The notes under the pieces were generated by a model. It made no database searches, had not been told where the DNA came from, and saw only the letters and a program-made list of their open reading frames with translations. A DNA stretch of 64,000 nucleotides from NCBI GenBank assembly GCA_008711295.1, contig VUYV01000045.1, positions 2,680,842 to 2,744,841 of the forward strand, given 5' to 3'. The translations under genes were made by a program, and so were the position numbers. Shown here piece by piece: positions 1 through 11,957 of this stretch (the first letter of the stretch is position 1; each line of letters opens with the position of its first letter). The stretch is from Anarhynchus alexandrinus. Lineage: Eukaryota > Chordata > Aves > Charadriiformes > Charadriidae.

Positions 1-512
1 TTGTTGTCAGGATGGGAGAGGTATAGAGTTCTGTATTGACCCCCGCACTGTATATCTTTTAGTCCCACTAGCAAAGAAAACAATTTAGCTACTTTCTCAA
101 TGTCAACTGCCTGCATTGAGTTTATCATACTGAACTGTGTTGTAAATGTAACTACATTTATGCATTAAACAGCATTCAGGAGAGATGTGAGGCCCCACTT
201 AGCCTTGGAATATGTTGATATTATCTGTAAGGCAAGCCATTCCCCAGGAGTTATGAAATCAAATAGGGAATTTAATTGTTGAATGATTGGTTGTCTTAGA
301 TTCTTGTTCCCAAGGAAGAGGAAAAAAATGGGTGGTTTTCCTTGGGATATGAGTATACATGAGCTTAACAAGGCAGTGTGAATGAGAGCAATCTACCAGC
401 ATTTCCCCCCCACTGGGGCAGTGTTCTTGGGACTATGAGAAAACTTAACTTCTTTGGATGTCTGAGGAAGCATTTGCATGCACCCTGACTCAAGAATAGG
501 TGGGACCTTGCA
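1..512. other. Non-coding flank, no gene seen
   Basis: This is unique, moderately AT-rich sequence with no long open frame and no recognisable repeat. A perfect octamer motif (ATTTGCAT) lies at 472-479; isolated occurrences are common by chance. The 1.4-kb duplicated segment begins immediately after it. Confidence 0.5.
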
Positions 513-1940
513 AGTGATATAACACAAGAATTCCACATCTTTTTCTCATAAAAGCCACATTAAATTATCAGCCTAGTGCTTTCCCAGCATATTGTCTCAC
601 TGATCTTGAAAGGGCCATCCTAATGCTGGGAGAACAGTTATCTGGGTGATAATCAGTGCTGAGACCCCAGAGCTGCACAAAGAAATCTGAGCACTATATG
701 AACATTCAGCTAAAATGCCTTTATGCAGACAATTTTCCCTCCACTAGTCTTTTGAACTCCAAGAGAAGCATAAGCCCTGACTCAGGCAATGTGGAGTGTT
801 TGCTCTGGCACCCAAGCCAGCAGATGTGACTACTTGGCATCCTTTCCCGAGACTTGAACCTCGTGGTATGTCTATGCCAAATGTATCCACATTATGCAAG
901 AGTAATGGAAATTCGCCAGGCAGAGCAATGCTATGTTTTCCCGGATAAATGTTGCTCAGTTTAATTTTGAGGAACTGACTGATAAAAGCCTCAGTGATTA
1001 CCTTGTTTGCCTAACTGTCTTCATTCTGGCACAGAGAATACACAAAAACCATGAGGGAACAAGTGCATCAGAGGAGCAAAAGAGGCCAAGCAAACCTCCT
1101 GGTGAAAGGTAAAGCACCCACCTGAGAAAGAGGGTTTCTTTCCTCTTCAGAAGATAAGTTGGCTGCACAGGAGGACCACTAAGAATATAGTTTGCCATCT
1201 GACATGGTTCAAGTGACTCAGGCTTCATGAATGAAATGAACACTGAGCTGTTCATTTCTGTTTTTTGTTTTCTCCAATTCCAGGCACAGCCCACCATGGA
1301 AGAATGCTGGTGGTGAAGGTCATTTCCCTTTGGCAGCACCTGGAAGGTGAGACAGAAGTGTAGCAACTCGTGTTACACAGTATCTACAGAATATAAGGAA
1401 GTAGAAAATGAAACCACATTTTGGCCAAAAAGGTGCATAGGATTAGCCAACTGGAAGATATGTGTTAAAACGAAAAATTATCGTGATTATCGCCACCCTC
1501 CCCTTCATTTGAACTGACTACTACTTGCCTATAGCCATTGTACCAGGACGAGACTTTTTATTTCACATTTGCATAGTTCACACAACAATACAGTCCCGTT
1601 TCTAGCCACGGTCTTTGATCACTAACACAACTCCTAAAAATTGTACACATGATTTGTTACCTTCAACAACCAAAGGCACTTGCCACAACTTGACTCAGTT
1701 GTATTCAACATGCTCATGACATTCACGCACAGGGCAGCCCAAATCAGGCAAAGAGTCAGGAATATGTGCAGGGAGCTAGGATTCAGCTCTGAAGTTGAGG
1801 AGAGCTGTAAATAGACGGAGCCTGTCTGAGGCGTTACAAAGCTACTGTCACCCAGTCACTGCCTGATAAAATGGCTGGAGCATGTGATGCCTTTTGTTGC
1901 CAGATCCTTCATTCTACGGAGGGAAACGTTACTGAAATAG
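513..1940 (+). repeat. Copy A of a 1.4-kb duplicated segment, ending at the gap
   Basis: This segment reappears in the same orientation at 2373-3793. By eye the copies differ at only three places: 1230-1243 versus 3090-3096 (a local replacement, 7 bp longer here), 1483 G versus 3336 T, and 1917 C versus 3770 T. Copy A stops exactly at the last base before the N run, and copy B starts at the first base after it. That is the geometry of two overlapping contig ends placed side by side, so most likely this is one locus seen twice, possibly as two alleles. Open frames inside (for example 998-1366 on the minus strand) have no recognisable domain. Confidence 0.9.
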
Positions 1941-2372
1941 NNNNNNNNNNNNNNNNNNNNNNNNNNNNNNNNNNNNNNNNNNNNNNNNNNNNNNNNNNNN
2001 NNNNNNNNNNNNNNNNNNNNNNNNNNNNNNNNNNNNNNNNNNNNNNNNNNNNNNNNNNNNNNNNNNNNNNNNNNNNNNNNNNNNNNNNNNNNNNNNNNNN
2101 NNNNNNNNNNNNNNNNNNNNNNNNNNNNNNNNNNNNNNNNNNNNNNNNNNNNNNNNNNNNNNNNNNNNNNNNNNNNNNNNNNNNNNNNNNNNNNNNNNNN
2201 NNNNNNNNNNNNNNNNNNNNNNNNNNNNNNNNNNNNNNNNNNNNNNNNNNNNNNNNNNNNNNNNNNNNNNNNNNNNNNNNNNNNNNNNNNNNNNNNNNNN
2301 NNNNNNNNNNNNNNNNNNNNNNNNNNNNNNNNNNNNNNNNNNNNNNNNNNNNNNNNNNNNNNNNNNNNNNNN
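1941..2372. other. Assembly gap (432 N)
   Basis: A run of 432 Ns. Open frames predicted across it are strings of unknown residues and carry no meaning. Because the flanks overlap each other, the real distance may be zero or negative, and the N length should not be read as missing sequence. Confidence 0.97.
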
Positions 2373-3793
2373 AGTGATATAACACAAGAATTCCACATCT
2401 TTTTCTCATAAAAGCCACATTAAATTATCAGCCTAGTGCTTTCCCAGCATATTGTCTCACTGATCTTGAAAGGGCCATCCTAATGCTGGGAGAACAGTTA
2501 TCTGGGTGATAATCAGTGCTGAGACCCCAGAGCTGCACAAAGAAATCTGAGCACTATATGAACATTCAGCTAAAATGCCTTTATGCAGACAATTTTCCCT
2601 CCACTAGTCTTTTGAACTCCAAGAGAAGCATAAGCCCTGACTCAGGCAATGTGGAGTGTTTGCTCTGGCACCCAAGCCAGCAGATGTGACTACTTGGCAT
2701 CCTTTCCCGAGACTTGAACCTCGTGGTATGTCTATGCCAAATGTATCCACATTATGCAAGAGTAATGGAAATTCGCCAGGCAGAGCAATGCTATGTTTTC
2801 CCGGATAAATGTTGCTCAGTTTAATTTTGAGGAACTGACTGATAAAAGCCTCAGTGATTACCTTGTTTGCCTAACTGTCTTCATTCTGGCACAGAGAATA
2901 CACAAAAACCATGAGGGAACAAGTGCATCAGAGGAGCAAAAGAGGCCAAGCAAACCTCCTGGTGAAAGGTAAAGCACCCACCTGAGAAAGAGGGTTTCTT
3001 TCCTCTTCAGAAGATAAGTTGGCTGCACAGGAGGACCACTAAGAATATAGTTTGCCATCTGACATGGTTCAAGTGACTCAGGCTTCATGGTCACACTGAG
3101 CTGTTCATTTCTGTTTTTTGTTTTCTCCAATTCCAGGCACAGCCCACCATGGAAGAATGCTGGTGGTGAAGGTCATTTCCCTTTGGCAGCACCTGGAAGG
3201 TGAGACAGAAGTGTAGCAACTCGTGTTACACAGTATCTACAGAATATAAGGAAGTAGAAAATGAAACCACATTTTGGCCAAAAAGGTGCATAGGATTAGC
3301 CAACTGGAAGATATGTGTTAAAACGAAAAATTATCTTGATTATCGCCACCCTCCCCTTCATTTGAACTGACTACTACTTGCCTATAGCCATTGTACCAGG
3401 ACGAGACTTTTTATTTCACATTTGCATAGTTCACACAACAATACAGTCCCGTTTCTAGCCACGGTCTTTGATCACTAACACAACTCCTAAAAATTGTACA
3501 CATGATTTGTTACCTTCAACAACCAAAGGCACTTGCCACAACTTGACTCAGTTGTATTCAACATGCTCATGACATTCACGCACAGGGCAGCCCAAATCAG
3601 GCAAAGAGTCAGGAATATGTGCAGGGAGCTAGGATTCAGCTCTGAAGTTGAGGAGAGCTGTAAATAGACGGAGCCTGTCTGAGGCGTTACAAAGCTACTG
3701 TCACCCAGTCACTGCCTGATAAAATGGCTGGAGCATGTGATGCCTTTTGTTGCCAGATCCTTCATTCTATGGAGGGAAACGTTACTGAAATAG
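2373..3793 (+). repeat. Copy B of the duplicated segment, starting at the gap
   Basis: This is the near-identical partner of 513-1940. It continues without a break into unique sequence from 3794, just as copy A is preceded by unique sequence before 513. Collapsing the two copies would give one continuous locus. No gene is recognised in it. Confidence 0.9.
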
Positions 3794-6189
3794 GAGGAAC
3801 ACCTCAAGTAGTAGCAGGGGATTGCTGCTACACTATTAGTGCAATTGATTACCTCAGCAAATAGCCAGAAGTAGCCATTACCTCCCAAGTTACTTCCAGT
3901 GCAGTAATCAAGTTCTTGTTAACAACTTTCAGCCATGAAGGAAATGCAAGAGAAACAGGCTTCTAACTCTGGACTCGACCTTCAGGAGAAAAACTGAGGA
4001 AGAGACGTAGTGAAGCGCAGGACTCCCATTATACATTATCCAGGGGCAAATGTGGAATGGAATCTTTTTCACAGCGTTTTGAAAGGCTGTTTACAAACTG
4101 TTGGCCAAGAATGAAAATCTTGGAAACCATTCACTGTAAATGTCTTACCTAACCACCAGTCTGCCATGAAACAAGCCACATGTGTCCTGCAGGGCTGCTG
4201 TGCAGAAGCAGCATGGAAGACAAGTGAGGTGCTAATGATCTCCAAAGCCTCATACGAACAAGAGTTACTGCACAGCTATGCCTGGGTGGATAGTTCAAAG
4301 TGAATAACCTATTAAAATTAAAATGTCCTTTTTTTTTATCTGCAGACATTGTTGTGAATTTCTCAGTTATTTATTTGAAATTATTGTCTATTCATTGTCC
4401 ACAGCAATTCATTGCAAGATTAGTCAAAATAATGCCAAAACTCAGAATACCAGACAGAGATCAGATATTTCTTTTCCTTGATTAGCTGAATGAGACATTT
4501 TGAATCAAGTTTCTGCTTCAATACTTAGGCTTTTGAAAGAGCAAATGGCATTGTGAAAATACTGTGTAATATTTACTTAAATGCTACTGTTTCAATAGCT
4601 AGTAGTAAATTCATTCAATAGACTATTTGTGGAAGTCAGCAGAAAAAAAATGAATAATCAAACAAACTATTTAAATCATTTAAACATAGCATTATCTGAG
4701 GGCTAAGTAATGTTTGCCTACTTGCAAACACAGTTGCCAGTTGCCTGCAGCATACTGTACAGGACATACCTCCAAATCCAAGCTAAGAGACTGGTTTACA
4801 GATACAAGCTAAAATTAGTTCTACTACTTCTTTCATACAAATTAACAAAACTGGAATTTTGAACACAGAACAACTTCAGTTACCTAATTCATTTTGGTTT
4901 GTGAAACACAGAGGCCCAGCTACACATATAAATCAGCAATGGTTAAATACAGGATGCATATACCTTGACCACACTCATCAGGAACAAAAGATCGGTGCTC
5001 CCAGCTCCCCTGACAGACTGAGTTGCTTGTTTACCCTCTGTGAATGTTACCCAGAAAAAACAAAGTTGTGCCAAGCTACTAAGCACACTGTCAGCACATA
5101 ACAGCAACAACAAAATTTTATGCATAATAAAAGAATATTGAAAATACATGAATAATCTTAGGCTGTCCTATATTGTTCAATGGTTCACTTGGTGTATTAA
5201 AATGTATTTTAAGACACTACTTTGGCTACGTCCAATATCTACTTGACACTTATAAACAATTCAAGAGAATTAAGGTATTTCATATGCTACTTGTTATTCT
5301 TCCTGCCGAAGGGAAGAACACATTCCACAGAAGGGAAATTATAGAGATGCAAGTTACCCTGGGTAACAGGGATATGGAGTTAGGCGACATTCTTGTTTCA
5401 CTTTTTACTAATGGATTACAAACCTTCTCTTTAGTTAGAAGTGTATGGATAAAGTAGATGCACACAGTCTTTTCTTTTTTAGTGTAGTCCAACAGGATGC
5501 ATTGTAAGTTATTCTTACTAAGTGTCAAAATGAGTCCAAGTGACAGATTATGTATTTGCTTACCTACATTTAACACTGGCATCTCTCCATTCCCTCACAC
5601 TAGGGTAAATAAACTGAGGCTCTGGCTCCACATTCCCCCTTGTTTGATCTCACTCTAGATCAGTGATGCCAAACTACCAGCACTGGCAAACAGAGATCTG
5701 GGCTGGCACCAATGACAATGAGCAAACAACACTTTCAAAACATGTTTGACGCCAGATAGTAAAGAGCACCCACCCTACTTCAGGAGCTCATTGCTTGGAA
5801 GGCTTTCTGCTCTGAAATCCACAACTACCTCCCACATGTGGCTGGAAGGGCCAACACGACATTTCTCTTCTGCAGCCCCCCAAAAAAGAAATCCACTGTG
5901 TTTATCTCAAACAGTGACATATAGGTGGTTCCTGCTGACCCAGTTAATCCAAAACTGTGTTTAAGCACAAACAAACCTAGCTTGGTAATACACAAGAAGT
6001 GGACCGGAACCAGCTAAAATCTTGAGCTCAACAATCCGCATTTCAAACCTTTCAGCTTTTACTAAACTTTTTCAGTAGGACACAAAAGCGGGACACAACA
6101 AAACAAAAGCACACCAAACCTAGACATGGCCTGCGTGAGAAAAGGAGAGAGATAATGAAGGTACCTCCTCTCGCTGGAAGATTTAATTA
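3794..6189. other. Non-coding, nothing recognised
   Basis: Unique sequence, AT-rich at first and becoming more GC-rich after about 5.6 kb as it approaches the CpG island. The open frames are short, lack any recognisable domain and are not bounded by convincing splice sites. I see no repeat family I can name. Confidence 0.5.
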
Positions 6190-6205
6190 CTAAATTGACT
6201 GCTAA

Positions 6206-6229
6206 GGGGGGGCAGGGGGGCGGGGGGGG
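6206..6229 (+). other. G-run block, G-quadruplex-prone
   Basis: The block consists of G7, CA, G6, C, G8. The runs are long enough to supply four G3 tracts with very short loops, so a stable quadruplex on the plus strand is plausible. It sits at the upstream edge of the CpG island. The length is also prone to sequencing error. Confidence 0.6.
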
Positions 6230-6791
6230 TAGGTCCTGGATACTGGTGGCACCTCTCGTGCTCTCACGCCACGTTGCACTCCAGCCTGGAAGCATGAGCA
6301 GCACTGGGCAGACCCTCCCAAGGCGGCACATGAAGCAATGTGCCGTGAGCAGACATCCGGTGCCCGGTCCGCCTGGATCATGGGGGTCACACCCTCACCC
6401 TGTACCCCCGGAGGATGTCCTGCTGGGCCTTGGGCTCTTACTGAGCCCAGCCACGGGCCACCTGACACCCTCAGGGAACCTGGATTGCCAAGTCATTGCC
6501 TCTTAAATGACACCAGTCCTCGCTCCTCACCCCAACGGGACTCAAGAGGCCGTAGGGGCTGTGAGAGGGCTAAAACACAGCACGGACTGTATCTACTTCT
6601 GTGCCATAAGGCAGCAGACAAAGAGGATGGGGGGCAGTGGCACTCACACCCACACGCGAACCCATACCCTCCCCACACCCGTACCAACACAGACGCCTCG
6701 AGCTGCGCCTGCACCCATACCCTTTCCACGCCAGCCCACACCCAGGCACCGGCACCGCACCCCGATCCCGTTCCCGGTCCCCTCCAGGCCA

Positions 6792-6814
6792 GGCCGGGCC
6801 GGGCCGGGCCGGGC
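6792..6814 (+). repeat. GGGCC short tandem, about 4.5 copies
   Basis: A 5-bp period repeat of GGGCC inside the CpG island, immediately before the CTCF-like site. It has G3 tracts at 5-bp spacing and is therefore another quadruplex candidate. Confidence 0.75.
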
Positions 6815-6818
6815 GGCG

Positions 6819-6832
6819 CCACCAGAGGGCGT
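6819..6832 (+). promoter_or_regulatory. CTCF-like binding site
   Basis: The sequence CCACCAGAGGGCGT matches 13 of 14 positions of the CTCF core consensus CCASYAGRKGGCRS on the plus strand. Its placement inside the CpG island is typical of bound CTCF sites. Binding itself is inferred. Confidence 0.5.
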
Positions 6833-7273
6833 CCCCACCCCGCGTTCCTGCGGGCGGCGCGGCGCGGCCCNCCGCCTACACCCCCCCACCCCCACCCCCG
6901 GTCCCCTACAGCCGCTAGCGGCCCGCCATGGCCGGGTTTACGCCCCTGCGCAGTATTTTGGGCCAAAAGTGGGGTTGGGCTGTTGGGCTGTTGGTGGGTG
7001 TGTGCACATCCCCACCACCGCCGTGGCCTGGGTTGCGCAGGGAGGTGCTCTCTCTGAAACTGGTTCCCCAGATTTGGGGCTAAAGGCCCCGCGGGTTTGG
7101 TGGCTGGGAGGTGACCTCCGCTTCTCTTGAGGAAACTCCCGTATCAAAGAGTTTTCTGTGTAGTTTTCTTCCAGACCGCAGCCCACCCTCTGCTTTTTGG
7201 GCAGCGCTGCCTTCTTACTGTACGTGGGAGCTGGCGACTGGTGTGGCGGGGCACCGCTGGGAGAAAAAGCGGT

Positions 7274-7280
7274 TATAAAT
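7274..7280 (+). promoter_or_regulatory. TATA-like box downstream of the CpG island
   Basis: TATAAAT lies about 150 bp beyond the island edge in a locally less GC-rich stretch. It could serve a rightward transcript, but no initiator or first exon can be assigned, and such heptamers are common by chance. Confidence 0.15.
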
Positions 7281-8655
7281 GTGGCCTAATCTGAGCTGGT
7301 TCTTTCGAAGTTCGCACCCCACAAAGCTGCAGAGCAAAGCCAAGTGGATGGGAGAGGGATGTTTCATAAGAATCAACTGGCTGTTGCAGAGCAAGAGGGG
7401 GGAAAAGTGATCCCCTCAAGACAGATATCACTGCCAGACCATATTGGTAAGATTGCAAGTTACGAATACAACTGAAGCCAGAGAATTTGCCAAAGGAAAA
7501 AAAAAAATAATAATGACAGAAAACAGATGCAAAACAACAAAAAGATGCCAGAATAAAATGAGTCTTAGGCCAGGGCTGGAACACACCGCAATCCCTCACC
7601 ATTCAGGATGATTTAAATGGATGGAAAAGGGATTAAGGTCTAATCCAGCAGTTGCTCTGTTTGAATTAATCTCATAGGAGTCAGTCAGGATATGTATATT
7701 TAGAGATGGTGAAAGAGAGAAGAAAGAAAGCAAGAAATTGCAGGATCGGGCCCTGAATATAATCTGAGGAGACTTGAAATAGATCCTTGAGCCACACTGG
7801 TTTTAAAAGCTGATTATCTGATCCAAACCCTCCCAGATATTTCAAACAGAAAAGGCGGCATTGCTAAATACACAGTTCTTTCCGAAATACTGAACCCCAA
7901 GTCTCCCTGCCAGGTTTTGGCTGCAGCAGGGGCAGTAGCCGTTTCACTCACACTGGCGGGGGCCCTCTCCAGCACTGCAGCGCCTTCCTTGGCTGTGATC
8001 TTGCTTTCAAATGCCACTGATTTTCTAGGACAGTCTCAACTATGAGGAGACTGTCCCACTGGGTCTTGGGTTTCCTGAGAGCCTGAGTGATTAAAGAGCT
8101 TCTTCTTCCTTTTGAACTCAAACATTTTCCAGAGCTGCCTTCCCTTGCCTGCGTAACACTATCAATCTGAGGCAGGGCACTGAAATATCTACACCAGCAC
8201 TGCCAAAAACAGCCTTGCATATTTCCAAGCAGTTATGCAGCCTTTAGTAAATCACCTAAGCGTGAGCAAACTGTGCTTCAGGCAGCACAGAAAAAGACAA
8301 ATCCAAATGCTGGGGAGGAGGAGTACCCTGGGAGGCTTGTGTAGACACACTGGAATGGAAGACAAAATAAAGTGCTAGCCCCAGTCCCTAACACACAGTA
8401 TCAGCGGCTTGTTTCTGCATGCGTGGGTGGCCTTTACGTGTGCAGGTGGGTGTCTCTGAGGCAGGAACCAGTTTACAAGAAGGGAATCCTGTATATCGCA
8501 GCCCAACGCTGCGGTCCAAGACCTATGTACTCATTTTAGCAATTCTGACTATGAACAGTGCTGGTTTTATGGTTCTCCAGCAGCCCTCAGCATCTCTAGA
8601 GGGACCAGCAGTTCCTTGCAGAATTGAGACCACTCTCAAGGATATTGTAATATTT

Positions 8656-8682
8656 AAAAAAAAAAAAAAAACAACAACAAAA
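8656..8682 (+). repeat. A16 run followed by CAA units
   Basis: Sixteen A residues are followed by about three CAA/ACAA units. No retrotransposed sequence is recognisable upstream, so I treat it as simple sequence rather than a retrocopy tail. Confidence 0.7.
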
Positions 8683-9924
8683 CACCAACATGGCAACATT
8701 GAGACCTGAGCTTAGTCCTGCTTCTTTTCCCAAGTAACCTCTTACATTGGTGAATCAATATGTAAAAAACACTATAGACCACAAACTCTAAGAGAAAGGA
8801 GCCTTTTGAGAAGTCAGAGAAGTTCAGATTACAGTATGTAACCTGTTTGCTGGGAACTGAGGGGAGGGAGTGAATGGGATGACACCGGGACAAAGCAAAA
8901 TTACAAGATGAGAGTGGCTAGGAATATGAGTCAGTCTTTCCCATGTCAGAAGCAAATCAACAAATACATGCTCCTGCTTTTGTGGAAGTAAAGAAAGAGA
9001 TGAACACTGAGTGGCAAAGCCACCTTTTCAAAGATTTTCTGCTCAGGTAATATGAATGAAAAATTCCAATGGCCCCCAAAAGTAAATACTTACACTGAGT
9101 TATCTGAGCTGGGCACATGCAATACACCCTCCAGCAGTATGGATCAGGTGTTGGGATGTTGGGATACAGACAACCAGCGATGAGAACAGAGTACTCGGGT
9201 AATTCCGCTTTGCAGGCAACAGGGGTCACAGCTGGGATCCCAGGCCTACAGCGCGAGCCAAACACTGAGGTCTGGGTTTGCTCTTCAGGGCTATTTTGAG
9301 CATAAAAAACCACCTACCTTCAAACATCACTGTCTGCATTCTCATTTTTCCAGGAAAATGTTGGCAATTATATTACCCTACCAATAGCAATTGTGCATTT
9401 GTGTCTGTTTCTGTACAGCTTGTGCACTGGAAATGTGTTTTGGCTTCAGTTCAAATCCACTTCAGTGCCCCCAAAGAGATCTTCATTGTTATAAAGGCTT
9501 GCTGAGATTGTTTCCAGTTTATACACAACTGTTTCTAAACCCTGGGACCTGTGCTTTTGGTTGTCTATCGGGGAAGAGTGGCAAAGATTAAAGAAGTGCA
9601 TGCCTTTGGCTGCATACTTTAAAATAAAACAGCCGTGGTTTTCAGAAACCTCTTTTAAGGTGTAGTAAATCTGACTTTCTAAATGCCCAAGGCTGTGTTT
9701 ATCTAAAAGTATCTTGGGGGAGATTGCTATGTCTATTAATCTGTTTTCCTGTTTCCTTACCTCAGGGCTTAAAGCCTACATAAACCAACCAGCTAGAAGG
9801 CTGTTAGGGAAAGTCTCCGCAGACAAGTATCTCCCTCCGCTTTCTGTTCTTAAGCAACACACTCCTGGTACGGGGAAATCGTTAATGATTGTTATAAAGC
9901 GGGAGCAGTAGATGAGGGGGATAT

Positions 9925-10475
9925 GATAGGGGCAAACCAGCATGATCTCTGTCTTAGAAGAAGCCTCAAACCTGTTCAAGGCCTTTAAAAGAGTTAACAA
10001 AACAGTGGATAAAGGACAACCAATGGCTATATTTTATTTAGACTTTCAAAAGGCTTTTGATAAAGTTCCTGAGAAGAGGCTATAAAGGAAACTTACTAAC
10101 CACAAGGTGAGAGGTAAAGTCCTGCATGGATAGGGGGGCAAAAAAAAGCCCACGGTTGAGAGAGCGAAAACAAAGAAGAGGAACAAATGGTCCATCTCAG
10201 CATGGAAAGGGGTTATGGGTAGGGTGCCCCAGGGATTAAAAATAAGACGTGTGCTTGGGATATTTATTAATGATTTGAAGACCATGGTGAAGAGCAAAGG
10301 TGACAAAGTTTGTGTCATGTAAAATTAGGTAGGTGGGTCAAATGAAGAAGCATGAGAAACTGCAGAGGATGAACAAATGAAGAAAACTGAGGTAGTGGAT
10401 GAAATTAAACGCACGCAAGATAAGAATGATTTGTAGAGAACACTACAAACTGCTCATGCACAATGGTAGGTTTTG
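9925..10475 (+). mobile_element. Ancient CR1/L3-like LINE relic (reverse transcriptase region)
   Basis: Translating the plus strand across 9952-10085 gives a LINE reverse-transcriptase stretch that includes FYLDFQKAFDKVP, which carries the catalytic motif-A Asp. It runs into a stop at the following R-L codons. Further on, GRVPQG near 10218 and IFINDL near 10260 correspond to the RT motif-B region (family form GVPQG) and the next conserved block. In-frame stops and frame changes separate these blocks, and no YADD/FADD catalytic pair is readable. Divergence is much greater than in the CR1 copies at 26.5 and 53 kb, so this is an older insertion. It could be assigned to L3 or to an old CR1 branch, and I cannot separate the two by eye. 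Its ends are approximate. Confidence 0.8.
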
Positions 10476-11957
10476 AATTTCTTTTAAATGACCCAAAACA
10501 CAGCAGGCACCAGTACAGACAACTCAAGGAAACTGGCTCCTGACCATGCAGTGGTTGTTAAGAAAGAAAAAAGAAAGCATCAGTCTTTATGAAAAAGAGT
10601 TTAAAAAAAAAAACCAATAAGGAAAATACTACAATCCTGTGATATCCTACTAGCAGACAGCATGATTTATTTTTGCCTTGGCCATTAAAATGAGGTTCAG
10701 CCGGTCTCGTCACAAAGCAGAAACGAGGAAACTGGCTGACGAAGGACCCAGCGAGGGTGGGCTTCTTCTGGCTCTGCCCCTTGTGCTCGGGTTCTTGGGG
10801 GGTGGACAGGTGCGGGCTCCAGCAGAGTCTTTTCTGAGCTGGTGGTACCCAGGGCAGCTCTCTTTTACATGGACTCACCGTTATCTAGAAGAGATGAGCC
10901 CATACCACCGCGTTTCCTGTCAGCAGGCCACTAAAAGCTGCCTGGTTTGATTAAATTTCTTGGAGGAAGTGAGTGTGTTTGAGACATTTTTGCTTCCAAA
11001 CAGGTTAGAAATGGCCAACTAGTTCAAAGGTTACTGGCCACAGTGAATGCAGAAAGGCAAACACTCACGCACACGTAGGGACAGTGGTTTCAAAACGGAA
11101 CGGGAAAAAGCAGCACTAAAAGTTCATTAAAAACAGTCAGAAAAGTGAAGAGTGAAGTAAACTATGGCAGAAATACAACACGCTTGGCTATATTGGTACA
11201 ATACATATCAGACAAATTTAATAAATATTTCTCTAGATATATTTTACCGAGAAGGCCAGGTGGATTCTCTGTCTTGCCATGTTACACTATAAAAGCTTTG
11301 GCACACACTTAAACTAGAGTTATGAAATATATTTTATTGCACTATAATTGGATTTGTGGGGCTTTGACATCTATCTTTACTAAGAATTGACACTTAAAAT
11401 CAATATTTATTTGGGGCTGACAGTTATAACAGGTTAAAGCTTTTGCTCAGTCTAAGGCTTTTGGTCATTTTTAACAGTAGACAGAGAAGCATCCAAAATC
11501 AAGGCTTACTCGGTAAAAATATACGTTACAAGGATAAAGGATATGTTACTAACCTCTGGGACTCAGTGCTGAGGAGAATTATGGAAAAGGGAGATTTAAA
11601 ATTATTTTTGGTTACTGTATTTAAACATAAAATGATAAGCTACATCAAACCTGTTATGGGAGAGATAACAACCACATTTATAGGTATAACATAACAACCA
11701 ATACAGAGAGAACAGGAGAAAGACTCAGGGTTGATCACTGAAGAATGAAGGTCATCTCAATTCACTTCAGCTGTCTAAAAGTTAGGTATTGAAATGACTC
11801 TCTAGTGAAAGGAGAGAGCCAAACACACATCCAAGGGACCATCCTCTGCAGGTGCCTATGAATCCTACGCTTCCTATATAATCCCCTCCATCGGTCCGTT
11901 GATTCAGAGACCCTTGCAACAACCTTCTCTGAAGCAGGGTACCTTAAACAAGGTACC
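10476..11957. other. Non-coding, nothing recognised
   Basis: AT-rich unique sequence with short open frames and no recognisable domain. A GC-richer patch at about 10680-10900 has an open frame of about 90 codons on the plus strand that overlaps a similarly long one on the minus strand. Neither looks like a protein. Confidence 0.45.

Larger units (their letters stand above)
6190..7120. promoter_or_regulatory. CpG island, candidate promoter or boundary element
   Basis: This is the only sustained GC- and CpG-rich block in the window, densest at about 6640-7080 (for example GGCGGCGCGGCGCGGCCC near 6853). It holds a G-run block at 6206-6229, a GGGCC tandem at 6792-6814, a CTCF-like site at 6819-6832 and a CCTGCGCAG stretch near 6945 resembling half of an NRF1 site. 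One unresolved base lies at 6871. Islands of this kind usually mark promoters of broadly expressed or developmental genes. No protein-coding first exon is visible: open frames through the island are Pro/Arg/Ala-rich artefacts of GC content and exist on both strands. It could instead be a lncRNA promoter, an orphan island or an insulator. Confidence 0.65.
7121..9924. other. Non-coding, nothing recognised
   Basis: Unique sequence with short, unrelated open frames on both strands. It contains a poly-A/CAA run at 8656-8682. No transposable-element family or exon structure could be supported. Confidence 0.5.

Noticed and set aside
998..1366. A 122-codon minus-strand frame, partly repeated at 2858-3130
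   Set aside because: The repeat is due to the duplicated segment. The frame is altered by the local replacement between copies and has no domain.
1856..2418. Long open frames of 155-180 codons across the N run
   Set aside because: They exist only because Ns are read as unknown residues.
6338..7130. Plus-strand frames of 239 and 207 codons and a minus-strand frame of 157 codons in the CpG island
   Set aside because: Several frames are open at once on both strands because stop codons are rare in GC-rich DNA. The products are Pro/Arg/His-rich low complexity and include the unresolved base.
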